Shown here: positions 1 to 8,650 of the stretch, piece by piece
How the letters are laid out: every line of letters starts with the position of its first letter
Position numbering within the stretch: position 1 is the first letter of the stretch
Assembly (NCBI GenBank): GCA_038138625.1
Contig: JAYQEA010000059.1
Span: 1 to 23,258, forward strand
Direction: 5' to 3'
Length of the DNA: 23,258 bases
Origin: JAQXDR01 sp038138625
GTDB lineage: Bacteria; Pseudomonadota; Alphaproteobacteria; Rhodobacterales; Rhodobacteraceae
Translations under genes and position numbers: made by a program
Notes under the pieces: model-generated
The model's database searches: none
What the model was told of the DNA's origin: nothing
The model's input: only the letters and a program-made list of their open reading frames with translations

Positions 1-73
1 CCCCCCCTGACCCGCCTTGCGTCCGACCCATCGCATAGCATACATAGCGTGCTAACCAAATAAAGGAGGCCAC

Positions 74-1303
74 ATGCGCCGCGTCGTCGTTACAGGCCTG
101 GGGATTGTCTCCAGCATCGGGAATAACACGGACGAGGTAACGGCCTCGCTCAAGGCGGGACGCTCTGGCATCACCGCAAACAGTGCTATGGCTGACCATG
201 GGTTTCGTAGTCAAGTGGCAGGGGCTGTTGATCTTGATATCACCCAACATGTGGATAAACGCACCCTGCGCTTTATGGGGCCGGGGTCGGCATATGCCTA
301 TATCGCCATGCAACAGGCCATCGCGGATGCAGGCTTGACAGAGGCAGAAGTGGTCAACCCGATGACGGGTCTGATTGCGGGATCCGGCGGGCCATCTACC
401 AGCGCCATGCTGACAGCCCACCAAACGGTGGCCAAAACTGGCGCGACCAAGCGTATCGGACCCTTTGCCGTGCCAAAATGCATGTCGTCAACCGTCAGCG
501 CCAATCTTGCGACGGCCAATCAGATAAAGGGTATGAATTTTTCGATCACCTCGGCGTGTTCCACATCCTTGCATTGCATTGGCATGGCCGCACAGCAGGT
601 TGCTCTTGGCACGCAGGATATCATGTTTGCTGGCGGCGGAGAGGAGCTTGATTGGACGCTTTCATGTTTGTTCGACGCGATGGGTGCGATGTCGTCAAAA
701 TATAACGACACACCGGATCGGGCCAGTCGGGCCTTTGACGCCGGCCGCGATGGATTTGTGATTTCGGGTGGCGGGGCCATGGTGGTCTTGGAACCGCTTG
801 AACGGGCGTTGGCGCGAGGCGCAACAATTTATGCTGAAGTCACGGGTTTTATGGCGACTTCGGATGGTGCAGATATGGTGGCGCCCTCGGGCGAAGGGGG
901 CGAGCGCGCCATGCGCGGCGCCCTTGCGATGCTGCCCGAAGGCCGTTCTGTCAGCTACATCAACGCTCACGGGACCTCGACACCTGTAGGCGATGTCGGA
1001 GAGATCGAAGCCGTTCGCCGTGTCTTTGGCCAGGGAAGCACGCCACCAGTCAGTTCGACAAAATCAATGACAGGCCACAGCCAAGGTGCTACCGGTGCGC
1101 AAGAGGCAATCTACTGTATGTTAATGCTGCGGGATGATTTTATTGCGCCATCCATCAACGTAGAGACGCTTGATCCGGCGTTGGATCCGACCGAAATAGC
1201 GACAAACCGGGTTGATAATGCGGGTCTGGACACGGTGATGACGAACTCTTTCGGGTTTGGCGGAACGAATGGCTCTATGCTGATGAGCAGATATAAAGGG
1301 TGA
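74..1303 (+). CDS. fabB: beta-ketoacyl-ACP synthase I (FabB)
   Basis: This 409-residue protein is a condensing enzyme of type II fatty acid synthesis. It elongates acyl-ACP with malonyl-ACP in the cytoplasm and, in the FabB class, is needed for the unsaturated branch. The thiolase-fold catalytic triad is visible: Cys162 in SACSTSLHC, His299 in NAHGTSTPVGD and His335 in KSMTGHSQGA. The glycine-rich C-terminal motif NSFGFGGTN also fits. Length is normal for KAS I. The start is set by a strong AAGGAGG at 63-69, four bases before the ATG. fabI follows after four bases, so the two are co-transcribed. In related bacteria fabA lies directly upstream; only 73 bases are present here and no fabA end can be assigned. 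FabF is the main alternative, but the fabI linkage and motif details favour FabB. Confidence 0.93.
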   Translation: MRRVVVTGLGIVSSIGNNTDEVTASLKAGRSGITANSAMADHGFRSQVAGAVDLDITQHVDKRTLRFMGPGSAYAYIAMQQAIADAGLTEAEVVNPMTGLIAGSGGPSTSAMLTAHQTVAKTGATKRIGPFAVPKCMSSTVSANLATANQIKGMNFSITSACSTSLHCIGMAAQQVALGTQDIMFAGGGEELDWTLSCLFDAMGAMSSKYNDTPDRASRAFDAGRDGFVISGGGAMVVLEPLERALARGATIYAEVTGFMATSDGADMVAPSGEGGERAMRGALAMLPEGRSVSYINAHGTSTPVGDVGEIEAVRRVFGQGSTPPVSSTKSMTGHSQGATGAQEAIYCMLMLRDDFIAPSINVETLDPALDPTEIATNRVDNAGLDTVMTNSFGFGGTNGSMLMSRYKG

Positions 1304-1307
1304 CACA

Positions 1308-2123
1308 ATGACAGGTGCACTGGCTGGAAAACGCGGGTTGGTCATGGGGGTGGCCAATAAACGGTCCATTGCGTGGGGAATAGCACAGGCTTTGTACGAC
1401 GCAGGGGCAGAACTGGCATTTACCTATCAGGGGGATGCTTTTGGTCAACGATTGGCGCCGCTGGCCGCCAGTGTTGGGTCCGACTTTATGGTGGACGTCG
1501 ATGTGACTGACGATGCATCGCTTGATGCGGCTTTCGACGCTCTTGGAACACGGTGGCCGACCATCGACTTTGTCGTACATGCCATCGCATTTTCGGATAA
1601 ATCCGAATTGGCGGGACGCTTTTTGAACACCAGCCGGTCGAATTTCAAGAACTCCATGGATATTTCGGTTTTTAGCTTTGTCGATATAGCTCGCCGCGCC
1701 CATCCGCTGATGGTCGAAAATGGTGGGACGATGCTGACCCTGACCTACATGGGATCTAATAGAGTAACGCCCAACTACAATGTTATGGGCGTGGCCAAGG
1801 CGGCGCTTGAATCCGCTGTACGCTACCTTGCGTCGGACTTGGGCGGTGACGGCATTCGCGTCAATGCTATCTCGCCCGGACCCATGAAAACTCTGGCAGG
1901 ATCGGCGATTGGCGGGGCGCGCCGCACCTATCGTCATACTGAAATGAATGCGCCTTTACGCTCTAACGCGTCGCTTGATGCGGTGGGGGGCACAGCTGCC
2001 TATCTGATATCTGATGCTGGGGCTTGCACAACGGGCGAAGTCTTGCGTGTTGACGGTGGCTATCACGTCCTTGGGATGCCGCGTCTTGAAAATATGGGCG
2101 GATCGTCAGATAGCTCTCATTAA
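1308..2123 (+). CDS. fabI: enoyl-ACP reductase [NADH] (FabI)
   Basis: This 271-residue short-chain dehydrogenase catalyses the last reduction of each fatty acid elongation round, turning trans-2-enoyl-ACP into acyl-ACP with NADH. The FabI signatures are present: an N-terminal dinucleotide site followed by SIAWGIAQAL (20-29), and the catalytic Tyr147, Tyr157 and Lys164 in the segment TYMGSNRVTPNYNVMGVAK. The substrate-binding-loop region after SPGPMKTLA (189-197) also matches. Ala94 occupies the position of E. coli Gly93, a residue involved in triclosan binding; Ala there is seen in other FabI lineages, so resistance cannot be claimed. The gene starts four bases after the fabB stop, with AAAGGG at 1295-1300 as a probable ribosome binding site. 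It ends convergent to the minus-strand gene at 2163. Confidence 0.94.
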   Translation: MTGALAGKRGLVMGVANKRSIAWGIAQALYDAGAELAFTYQGDAFGQRLAPLAASVGSDFMVDVDVTDDASLDAAFDALGTRWPTIDFVVHAIAFSDKSELAGRFLNTSRSNFKNSMDISVFSFVDIARRAHPLMVENGGTMLTLTYMGSNRVTPNYNVMGVAKAALESAVRYLASDLGGDGIRVNAISPGPMKTLAGSAIGGARRTYRHTEMNAPLRSNASLDAVGGTAAYLISDAGACTTGEVLRVDGGYHVLGMPRLENMGGSSDSSH

Positions 2124-2162
2124 ACAAGCGCACCGCAGGCTGTACCGCGACTGACGCAGCCG

Positions 2163-2966
2163 TTAAAACCATTGTCCTGCCTCCATAAGACCCAAGTCCA
2201 TCAGCTGTTGGGCCTGTCCTGACCATGCCACAGAACCCTCCCATTGGATGTCAAATAGTTCCGATGATGCTTCAGGGTGACGCTTTAGTGCGCGCACGGT
2301 TCGCCGGCTTAGCACCGCGCATGTTAAATTGGCATGCCAGGGACAGGCACGGGTGTTCCTTTCGGGATCGGATAAAGTTCCGTCTGCATCAATTGAAAGT
2401 CCGCGGCTGCCTTGGATAAGAGGAATGCGGTCAATGTGACGCCGCTCAATCGGTACATAGGGGGCAAACCTGCGCCGTAATCCCCCGTAAATTCTAGGGG
2501 CCCTTGGAATGGTTTCCCGAGCGAAATAGCCCGTGGCATCAATCGCTTCGGTACCGTTGGATTCGTAAAGATCTACAACAACGCCTGCCATCGCTTTTCG
2601 ACGCTCTTCGGTGTGAAATGCCAATAGGTCGCGCACGTCCCGCGTGTCTGCATAGGGAAACCACAGATATTCCCCCTGATAGCCCCAATAAACCCAGACG
2701 CCCCTTGCGGCGGATAAAAGCGGGGACAGGACGCGGTTCAGCGCGTCGGGCGCGCGCACCGGTGCGCGCAACTGCCAGACCGGCCCCTCTGGCACGTCGA
2801 CCCAATCTGTGACGGCCAGTACCACACGCTGAAAGCCAAGATTCAGATGGTGTGCAACGCAGTCTTCGAGATCTACTGGCTCTTCCACCAGAATAATAGC
2901 AAGGGGTCCGAATGCAGACAGCGACCCTGTTTGGCTGATCATATCGTCTACGCTGGTAAATCGCAT
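2163..2966 (-). CDS. glycosyltransferase family 2-like protein, probably divergent
   Basis: The 267-residue product resembles the family 2-type glycosyltransferases of the Glyco_tranf_2_4 group. The N-terminal block (about residues 21-55: a beta strand, then EDCVAHHLNLGFQRVVLAV) is like the 'EWieyHlalGfdrv' opening of that family. A later GGLRRRF (161-167) and CPWHANLT (208-215) correspond to its typical C-terminal landmarks. Where active members carry a DxDEFL motif, this protein has YQGEYL (96-101), so the usual metal-binding aspartates seem lost. No signal peptide or membrane helix is evident. It is convergent with fabI and divergent from miaB, so it is probably a single-gene unit. The start has only a weak ribosome binding site; Met9 is an alternative. 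Assignment to the fold is fairly likely, but an enzymatic activity is doubtful and the substrate unknown. Confidence 0.6.
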   Translation of the reverse strand: MRFTSVDDMISQTGSLSAFGPLAIILVEEPVDLEDCVAHHLNLGFQRVVLAVTDWVDVPEGPVWQLRAPVRAPDALNRVLSPLLSAARGVWVYWGYQGEYLWFPYADTRDVRDLLAFHTEERRKAMAGVVVDLYESNGTEAIDATGYFARETIPRAPRIYGGLRRRFAPYVPIERRHIDRIPLIQGSRGLSIDADGTLSDPERNTRACPWHANLTCAVLSRRTVRALKRHPEASSELFDIQWEGSVAWSGQAQQLMDLGLMEAGQWF

Positions 2967-3074
2967 TCGAGATGACTAATGCACGTGAGGTAAACAGCGC
3001 CCTAACGCCCCATGGACACCGCCCCCAGTTCCGCGCTATCGAGCCGGATACCAGTCGATCCAAACGGAGCCCCC

Positions 3075-4385
3075 ATGACCAGCCCGAAAAAGCTCTATAT
3101 CAAGACCTATGGTTGCCAGATGAACGTCTATGACAGTGAGCGCATGGCCGAACTGATGGGCGAGCAGGGCTATGAGGCAACGCAAACGCCTGATGATGCC
3201 GACATGATCTTGCTGAATACGTGTCACATTCGTGAAAAAGCAGCTGAAAAAGTCTATTCCGAGTTGGGGCGGTACAAGGGTTTGAAAGCGGCCAAGCCGG
3301 ATCTGAAAATCGGGGTGACCGGGTGCGTTGCACAGGCGGAAGGCCAAGAGATAATGCGCCGCCAGCCTATGGTGGATCTGGTGGTTGGACCGCAAAGCTA
3401 TCATCGGCTGCCAGAGTTGGAAAAATCTGGGTCACGGGCAGTGGATACCGACTTTCCTACCGAGATGAAGTTTGACCACATGTCAAAGCGGCCCAAGGCG
3501 CGTCGCGGACCGACGGCCTTTTTAACGGTTCAGGAAGGGTGTGACAAATTCTGTGCGTTTTGTGTTGTGCCTTATACCCGCGGTGCCGAGGTCAGTCGCC
3601 CTGCTGCCCGCATTCTGGATGAGGCGCGCGATCTGGTAGATCGTGGCGTGCGCGAGATCACGCTTTTGGGGCAGAATGTAAATGCCTATCACGGCCCGGC
3701 TGATAGTGGCGACTGGAGCCTTGCGCGTTTGATCCGCGAATTGGCCGAGATAGAGGGCCTGGCCAGGATCAGGTTCACCACCAGTCATCCAAATGACATG
3801 ACCGACGATCTGATTGCTGCCCATGGTGATTGCGACAAACTGATGCCCTACCTTCACTTGCCTGTTCAGGCTGGATCAGACCGCATCCTTAAGCGCATGA
3901 ACCGTGGACATACAGCGGCGCAATACATTGACATCATTGACCGCTTGCGCGCGACGCGGCCTGATATGCACGTATCAGGTGATTTTATCGTGGGTTTCCC
4001 CGAAGAGACAGAGGCAGATTTTCAAGATACATTAACCCTGATCGAGCGTGTCAAATACGGCTCGGCGTTCAGTTTCAAATATTCTGCGCGCCCTGGCACG
4101 CCGGCTGCCGAACGCGACGAAGTGCCAGAAGACGAAAAAAACGACCGTTTGCGCCGGCTCCAGTCGCTCCTAACGCACCAGCAGCGCGCGTTACAAGACG
4201 ATATGGTTGGTCGAGAGGTGGCGGTCCTATTTGAAAAACCAGGTCGCATGACGGGCCAAATGGTCGGCAAATCTGAACATTTGCACGCAGTGCATGTGAT
4301 GACAGACGCGGTAAAGCCTGGAGACGTTCGGCGTGTTAAGATTGTCGAAAGTCAATCAAATTCGCTGCGCGGGATCCTGGTGTAA
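3075..4385 (+). CDS. miaB: tRNA-2-methylthio-N6-dimethylallyladenosine synthase (MiaB)
   Basis: MiaB is a radical-SAM methylthiotransferase that turns i6A37 of tRNAs reading UNN codons into ms2i6A. The 436-residue protein has all three domains. The N-terminal methylthiotransferase domain has cluster ligands Cys14, Cys50 and Cys84. The radical-SAM core has the CxxxCxxC triad Cys156, Cys160 and Cys163 in EGCDKFCAFC. A C-terminal TRAM domain covers about residues 373-436. The reading frame is open from 3012, but I chose the ATG at 3075: GGAG at 3066-3069 precedes it by five bases, and the protein then begins as in E. coli (M-TSPKKLYIKTYGCQMN). The gene heads the conserved miaB-phoH-ybeY-ybeX-lnt order. 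Confidence 0.95.
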   Translation: MTSPKKLYIKTYGCQMNVYDSERMAELMGEQGYEATQTPDDADMILLNTCHIREKAAEKVYSELGRYKGLKAAKPDLKIGVTGCVAQAEGQEIMRRQPMVDLVVGPQSYHRLPELEKSGSRAVDTDFPTEMKFDHMSKRPKARRGPTAFLTVQEGCDKFCAFCVVPYTRGAEVSRPAARILDEARDLVDRGVREITLLGQNVNAYHGPADSGDWSLARLIRELAEIEGLARIRFTTSHPNDMTDDLIAAHGDCDKLMPYLHLPVQAGSDRILKRMNRGHTAAQYIDIIDRLRATRPDMHVSGDFIVGFPEETEADFQDTLTLIERVKYGSAFSFKYSARPGTPAAERDEVPEDEKNDRLRRLQSLLTHQQRALQDDMVGREVAVLFEKPGRMTGQMVGKSEHLHAVHVMTDAVKPGDVRRVKIVESQSNSLRGILV

Positions 4386-4407
4386 CGTCTATATGATGTG
4401 TGTTGAT

Positions 4408-4492
4408 GCCTATTTCGGGCAAAGTTTTGTGATGTGGGACCGAGAATCCTTGAAACGGGGTCACTGGGCTGGCACCCTTGCTGTAAATAGGC
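4408..4492 (+). promoter_or_regulatory. phoH leader with long-range inverted repeat next to the ribosome binding site
   Basis: In the 120-base miaB-phoH gap, GCCTATTT (4408-4415) is perfectly complementary to AAATAGGC (4485-4492). The second arm ends one base before the AAGGAGG ribosome binding site (4494-4500) of phoH. A smaller GACC/GGTC pairing (4438-4441 with 4459-4462) lies inside. The pairing could gate phoH translation or simply shape an operon-internal leader. Eight base pairs across a 69-base loop is modest, so chance cannot be excluded. Confidence 0.3.
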
Positions 4493-4505
4493 GAAGGAGG
4501 GCTGA

Positions 4506-5477
4506 GTGACCACGGCGACTTTGAACGAGATTAATATAGAATTTCCCGACAATAGGTTACTGGTTGACCTGTGTGGAGAATATGATCGCAATCTGACGGA
4601 GATAGAGACCCGATTGGGCGTGCAGATCCTCAGGCGGGGTAATAATCTTGCGATTTTTGGCGATCCCGGTCTGTTAACCGAGGCGCAAGACGTGCTGCAG
4701 GCACTTTATAATCGTCTCGAACAGGGTCGCAGCCTAGAAGACGGAGATATCGATCGCGAGTTTCGGACCACTGATGCGACGCCTGATGCACAGCTGGAAA
4801 TGTTCAACGCCACGAAAGTGGAAATCAAAACGCGTAAAAAGCTGGTTGAGCCGCGTACGGACGCGCAAAAAAAATACGTTCAGTCACTTTACAAAAATGA
4901 ACTGGCTTTTGGCATCGGGCCCGCAGGAACGGGAAAAACCTACCTTGCTGTTGCAGTGGGTGTGAATATGCTGATCAATGGTGCGGTAGACAAGATTATC
5001 CTATCTCGTCCAGCAGTCGAAGCCGGTGAAAAACTGGGCTATCTTCCTGGTGATATGAAGGAAAAAGTCGACCCTTATATGCAGCCGCTATACGATGCGT
5101 TGGGCGACTTTTTACCCGGCAAGCAACTGGCGCGCATGATGGAAGAAAAGACCGTTGAAATTGCGCCTTTGGCGTTTATGCGGGGCCGTACGCTGGCGAA
5201 CGCCTTTGTCGTGTTAGACGAGGCGCAAAACGCCACATCCATGCAAATGAAAATGTTTTTGACCCGTTTGGGGGAAGGGTCCCGGATGGTGGTGACCGGA
5301 GACCGGACGCAGGTCGATCTTCCGCGTGGGGTCGCCTCTGGATTGGCCGATGCCGAGCGGCTGTTGAGCGAAATCCCAAAGATCAGCTTTAATTATTTTA
5401 CAGCCAAGGATGTTGTTCGTCATCCGTTGGTTGCAGCGATCATTGAAGCTTATGAAAAAGATGCAGAAGCAAGCTAG
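4506..5477 (+). CDS. phoH: PhoH-like ATPase (YbeZ type)
   Basis: This 323-residue cytoplasmic ATPase belongs to the PhoH/YbeZ family, thought to act in RNA metabolism with YbeY. It has an N-terminal KH-like region (about 10-75) and then the P-loop domain. The Walker A is GPAGTGKT (138-145) and the Walker B is VVLDEAQN (235-242). A conserved SRPAVEAGEKLGYLPGD segment (167-183) lies between them. Translation starts at GTG 4506, five bases after AAGGAGG at 4494-4500, an unusually strong site for a GTG start. The next gene in the cluster is ybeY, as in E. coli ybeZ-ybeY. The exact reaction of this family is not settled. Confidence 0.92.
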   Translation: MTTATLNEINIEFPDNRLLVDLCGEYDRNLTEIETRLGVQILRRGNNLAIFGDPGLLTEAQDVLQALYNRLEQGRSLEDGDIDREFRTTDATPDAQLEMFNATKVEIKTRKKLVEPRTDAQKKYVQSLYKNELAFGIGPAGTGKTYLAVAVGVNMLINGAVDKIILSRPAVEAGEKLGYLPGDMKEKVDPYMQPLYDALGDFLPGKQLARMMEEKTVEIAPLAFMRGRTLANAFVVLDEAQNATSMQMKMFLTRLGEGSRMVVTGDRTQVDLPRGVASGLADAERLLSEIPKISFNYFTAKDVVRHPLVAAIIEAYEKDAEAS

Positions 5478-5626
5478 ACATCCTGATGTGTCTTCGCGGT
5501 CAGCTTTCTCGATGTCTGCTGGCAGGCGATCTGTATCTCCAGCTCAGGGTTTTATGGTGAGTGGTATACACTAACTGGGTTCAGTGGATGCGGCGGATTA
5601 TGCCAACGATGGCAGAAGAGGTGACT

Positions 5627-6139
5627 ATGATGGACGTGGAGGTGGTTATCGAAGATGCACGTTGGCAAGAACACGGGCTCGAGCTTTTGTGCAGAAAAGC
5701 TGTTGCGACCACCATGGATCATCTTGGTCTGGCGCATGCTGATCTGTGCGTCATGGGGTGCAGTGATACGCGAATAAAAGAACTGAATGCAGAATTCAGG
5801 GGCAAGGCGCGCGCAACGAATGTACTCAGTTGGCCATCCCAAGATCGTGCAGCAGTGGAAGCCGGCGGGACCCCTCGGCCTCCGACAGATCCGGAACTGG
5901 GCGATATTGCAATATCGTACGAGACCTGCCGTGCCGAAGCCTACAGCGCAAATGTGCTGTTTTCTGACCATGTAACGCATTTGATCGTACACGGATTGTT
6001 GCATCTTTTGGGATATGATCACCAAAATGACGCGGATGCTGAGTTAATGGAAAGAATTGAGACGGAAACCCTTGGCAAACTGGGTATTTCCGACCCATAT
6101 TCAGTTGAGCGTCAAATGGCGGCGCCGGATATTGATTGA
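5627..6139 (+). CDS. ybeY: endoribonuclease YbeY (rRNA maturation factor)
   Basis: YbeY is a zinc metalloprotein needed for 16S rRNA 3'-end maturation and ribosome quality control. The 170-residue protein shows the family's H-x3-H-x5-H zinc motif as His122, His126 and His132 in THLIVHGLLHLLGYDH. It also has the conserved Arg58 in NAEFRGKARATNVLSWP. The frame is open further upstream with GTG and several ATG codons. AGAGG at 5617-5621 lies 5 bases before the ATG at 5627 and 8 before the one at 5630, and the protein then starts at the typical MDVEVVIED, so one of these two is the real start. It sits between phoH and ybeX in the canonical order. Confidence 0.92.
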   Translation: MMDVEVVIEDARWQEHGLELLCRKAVATTMDHLGLAHADLCVMGCSDTRIKELNAEFRGKARATNVLSWPSQDRAAVEAGGTPRPPTDPELGDIAISYETCRAEAYSANVLFSDHVTHLIVHGLLHLLGYDHQNDADAELMERIETETLGKLGISDPYSVERQMAAPDID

Positions 6140-6147
6140 AAGAGACT

Positions 6148-7101
6148 ATGGGCGACCAAGACGGCTCTTCTATGGCAGCGCATAGCGCGCAGCCAAACGG
6201 GCAGAAGAAAAGCGGTTGGATCCGCAGACTGTTTTCCGGAAAACCGGACGCAGTTCCAGTGGAATCGCCCAAGCCTACGGTTGCGGCTCCGGCTCGATTG
6301 GGGTTGATTAACCTGCGCCGCATGCGAGTTCAGGATGTTGCCATTCCCAAGGTCGAGATCATCGCCGTTCCGGATACAACCACCCGAGAGGAACTTGTCC
6401 GCGTCTTTGCAGAAAGCGCTCTGACGAGGATCCCGGTGTACGACGGCACTTTGGACCAGCCCTTGGGGATGGTTCACCTAAAAGATTTTGCGCTGTCTCA
6501 CGGTTTTGAAGGCGATGCAGACGGGTTTGACCTGATTGCGATGCTGCGGCCTTTGCTGTTTGTGCCGCCCTCCATGCCGATTGGCGTTCTGTTGACAAAG
6601 ATGCAGGCCGAGAGACGGCATATGGCCTTGGTGATTGACGAATATGGCGGCGTGGACGGATTGGTCACAATCGAAGATCTTATCGAACAGGTCATCGGCG
6701 AGATTGAAGACGAACACGATCAAGAGGATGCCGATAGTTGGATACGGGAACGGTCTGGATGCTACCTGGCGCTTGCCCGGACGCCATTGGTCGATTTCGG
6801 TGCCGAGCTGGGAATAGATCTGACAGATCACGAAGACATCGATGCCGAAGAAATTGATAGCCTTGGTGGGCTGGTCTTTATGTTGGCAGGTCGTGTTCCT
6901 GCACGCGGAGAGGTCGTACCGCATCCCTCGGGTTACGTCTTTGAAGTGCTTGAAGCAGACCCGCGCCGCGTTAAGCGTTTGAGGGTCCGCAGATCAGGAC
7001 AAACGGCAGCTGGCAGCGGCAGTGCAGGCCCAGCGTTGTCGTCTTCGGGCACCGTGTCCAAAGAGCCCTCTGCTCCTCAAAAGGCAGTTGCCGGCGAATG
7101 A
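6148..7101 (+). CDS. ybeX: CBS-pair/CorC_HlyC domain protein (YbeX/CorC type)
   Basis: The 317-residue protein carries a tandem CBS domain pair (about residues 60-190) and a C-terminal CorC_HlyC domain (about 200-282). The hallmark MALVIDEYGGVDGLVTIEDL (159-178) of this family is intact. The DUF21 transmembrane domain of larger homologues is absent, so this is the soluble YbeX/CorC type linked to Mg2+/Co2+ homeostasis and, in E. coli, to ribosome maturation. The first 45 and last 35 residues are low-complexity and probably disordered. I chose ATG 6148, which lies nine bases after the ybeY stop; a TTG at 6136 would overlap ybeY. Its place between ybeY and lnt is canonical. Confidence 0.88.
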   Translation: MGDQDGSSMAAHSAQPNGQKKSGWIRRLFSGKPDAVPVESPKPTVAAPARLGLINLRRMRVQDVAIPKVEIIAVPDTTTREELVRVFAESALTRIPVYDGTLDQPLGMVHLKDFALSHGFEGDADGFDLIAMLRPLLFVPPSMPIGVLLTKMQAERRHMALVIDEYGGVDGLVTIEDLIEQVIGEIEDEHDQEDADSWIRERSGCYLALARTPLVDFGAELGIDLTDHEDIDAEEIDSLGGLVFMLAGRVPARGEVVPHPSGYVFEVLEADPRRVKRLRVRRSGQTAAGSGSAGPALSSSGTVSKEPSAPQKAVAGE

Positions 7102-7124
7102 TCTGATGCGCAAAGAGTGACACC

Positions 7125-8585
7125 TTGAATAAAATAGTGGCGACAATCAGATGCCTGCCATTGCCTGTTGCCTTGGCTGCAGGCTTGGTTTTTGCGTTGG
7201 GACAGCCACCGTTTGATTTGTGGTGGCTTGCTTTGCCGGCTTTGATTTGTCCGTTTGTCCTGATGCAGGATTTGTCAGGTTCGAGGCAGAGTTTCTGGCT
7301 GGGATGGTGTTTTGGATTTGGTTATTTTTTCCTGTCACTTTTCTGGATTACGGAACCGTTTTTAGTTGATGCAGCCCGTCATGGTTGGATGGCACCGTTT
7401 GCCGTGTTCTTAATGGCGGGGGGACTTGCGCTGTTCTGGGGGGGCGCGTTTGCGTTGACGGCGACAATGCGCGTTGGGGCTCTTGGTCTGATCGCATTAT
7501 GGACGCTTGCAGAAGTCTTGCGCAGCTTGGTTTTCACCGGTTTTCCATGGGGATTGATAGGCTATAGCCTTGCACCAGTACCCCTTGTGCAGTGGGCTGC
7601 CATTGTGGGGTCCTTCGGTTTGACAGCGATGGCCTTGGCCTTGGCTGCGCTTGCGTCAAGATCCCGTCTGGGGGTACTGTCTGCACTGTTGATCGCAGCG
7701 GGTCTTTGGGTGGGTGGCGTGATCATCCAACCCAAGGCGCAGGACCTGACAGGGCGCCCTGTCGTGCGCGTGGTGCAGCCAAATGTACCACAAGATAAAA
7801 AGTGGGATCCGGAATACCGTCGTCTCTTTTTTGACCGTCTGCTTGCGCTCAGTGCAGCCGAGACTGCTCCTGATGTGACGTTATGGCCGGAAACGGCGTT
7901 AACTGTGTTGCTGCATCAAGCCGACCCTTTCCTTGAAGCGATGTCTGCGGTCAGTCCCGGCGGCGATCTGATCTTTGGCGTGCAGCGTCTTGTGGATGAT
8001 CAGTTCTATAATTCCGCCGTCCAAATGGACGCCGAGGGACATTTGACTGCCTCATACGACAAACACCATCTTGTCCCTTTCGGAGAGTACATGCCGCTTA
8101 CCGACCTGTTTGATCAATTGGGTATCAGTGGTTTAGTGGGTCTTCCGGCGGGATTTTCTGCCGGGGTTGGTCCGCAGGTGATCAAGACTGCCGCTGGCGT
8201 TGCATTACCACTTATTTGTTACGAAGCTGTCTTTGCAAGGGATTTGCGCGGGACCGTGCGACCAGATTACGTGGTTCACCTGACAAATGACGGCTGGTTC
8301 GGAACGGGTGCAGGCCCCGCCCAACATTTGATGCAAGCGCGTTTGCGGGCAATCGAATTCGGCCTTCCGGTCGTTCGTTCCGCCAACACCGGCATATCGG
8401 CGATGATTGATCCCGCAGGACGCATTCTTGAGCGTCTTCCAATAGCGGCTGAGGGATATCTGGATGCCGCGTTGCCTCGTGCCGTTTCACCGACGTTTTA
8501 TGCCCGTGTGGCAGATTGGCCGGTTATCATTTTTTGTTTGATGACGCTTGGTCTGGCAGGAATACGGCGTCGTTTGGCACGCTAG
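7125..8585 (+). CDS. lnt: apolipoprotein N-acyltransferase (Lnt)
   Basis: Lnt adds the third acyl chain to the N-terminal cysteine of lipoproteins in the inner membrane. The 486-residue protein has an N-terminal block of hydrophobic helices (about 10-200), a periplasmic nitrilase-type domain (about 212-450) and a final membrane helix near the C-terminus. The catalytic triad is visible as Glu256 in LWPETAL, Lys313 in YDKHHLVPFGEY and Cys365 in LICYEAVF. The motif LTNDGWFGTGAGPAQH (386-401) is also typical. The most likely start is TTG 7125, with AAAGAG at 7112-7117 seven bases before it; an in-frame GTG at 7137 is possible. In many Rhodobacteraceae metK follows lnt, but here it does not. Confidence 0.93.
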   Translation: MNKIVATIRCLPLPVALAAGLVFALGQPPFDLWWLALPALICPFVLMQDLSGSRQSFWLGWCFGFGYFFLSLFWITEPFLVDAARHGWMAPFAVFLMAGGLALFWGGAFALTATMRVGALGLIALWTLAEVLRSLVFTGFPWGLIGYSLAPVPLVQWAAIVGSFGLTAMALALAALASRSRLGVLSALLIAAGLWVGGVIIQPKAQDLTGRPVVRVVQPNVPQDKKWDPEYRRLFFDRLLALSAAETAPDVTLWPETALTVLLHQADPFLEAMSAVSPGGDLIFGVQRLVDDQFYNSAVQMDAEGHLTASYDKHHLVPFGEYMPLTDLFDQLGISGLVGLPAGFSAGVGPQVIKTAAGVALPLICYEAVFARDLRGTVRPDYVVHLTNDGWFGTGAGPAQHLMQARLRAIEFGLPVVRSANTGISAMIDPAGRILERLPIAAEGYLDAALPRAVSPTFYARVADWPVIIFCLMTLGLAGIRRRLAR

Positions 8586-8586
8586 A

Positions 8587-8650
8587 ATAAGGGCATGATC
8601 GGTTCACAGGGATGTCCTTTTCAGCCTGTGTTTTGCAGACCATGCCTTAT
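8587..8650 (+). promoter_or_regulatory. two-stem RNA-like element between lnt and trmB
   Basis: The element begins two bases after the lnt stop. An outer stem pairs 8587-8597 (ATAAGGGCATG) with 8641-8650 (CATGCCTTAT) as ten base pairs with one bulged G. Inside it, CACAGG (8605-8610) pairs with CCTGTG (8625-8630) around a 14-base loop. There is no T-tract after the structure, so it is not a standard intrinsic terminator. It may stabilise or process the operon transcript, act as a cis regulator of trmB, or be a relic of a lost leader. It does not match the SAM/SAH riboswitch consensus I recall for Rhodobacterales metK leaders. Confidence 0.4.

Noticed and set aside
1..73. 3' end of fabA at the left edge
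   Set aside because: fabA is expected upstream of fabB, but a TGA at 8-10 after a run of C gives too few codons to recognise any protein.
1275..1937. 220-residue minus-strand open frame over fabI
   Set aside because: It is fully antisense to a clear fabI gene, and its composition shows no domain motif.
3012..3074. N-terminal extension of MiaB starting at 3012
   Set aside because: No ribosome binding site precedes it, and the start at 3075 has GGAG and matches the family N-terminus.
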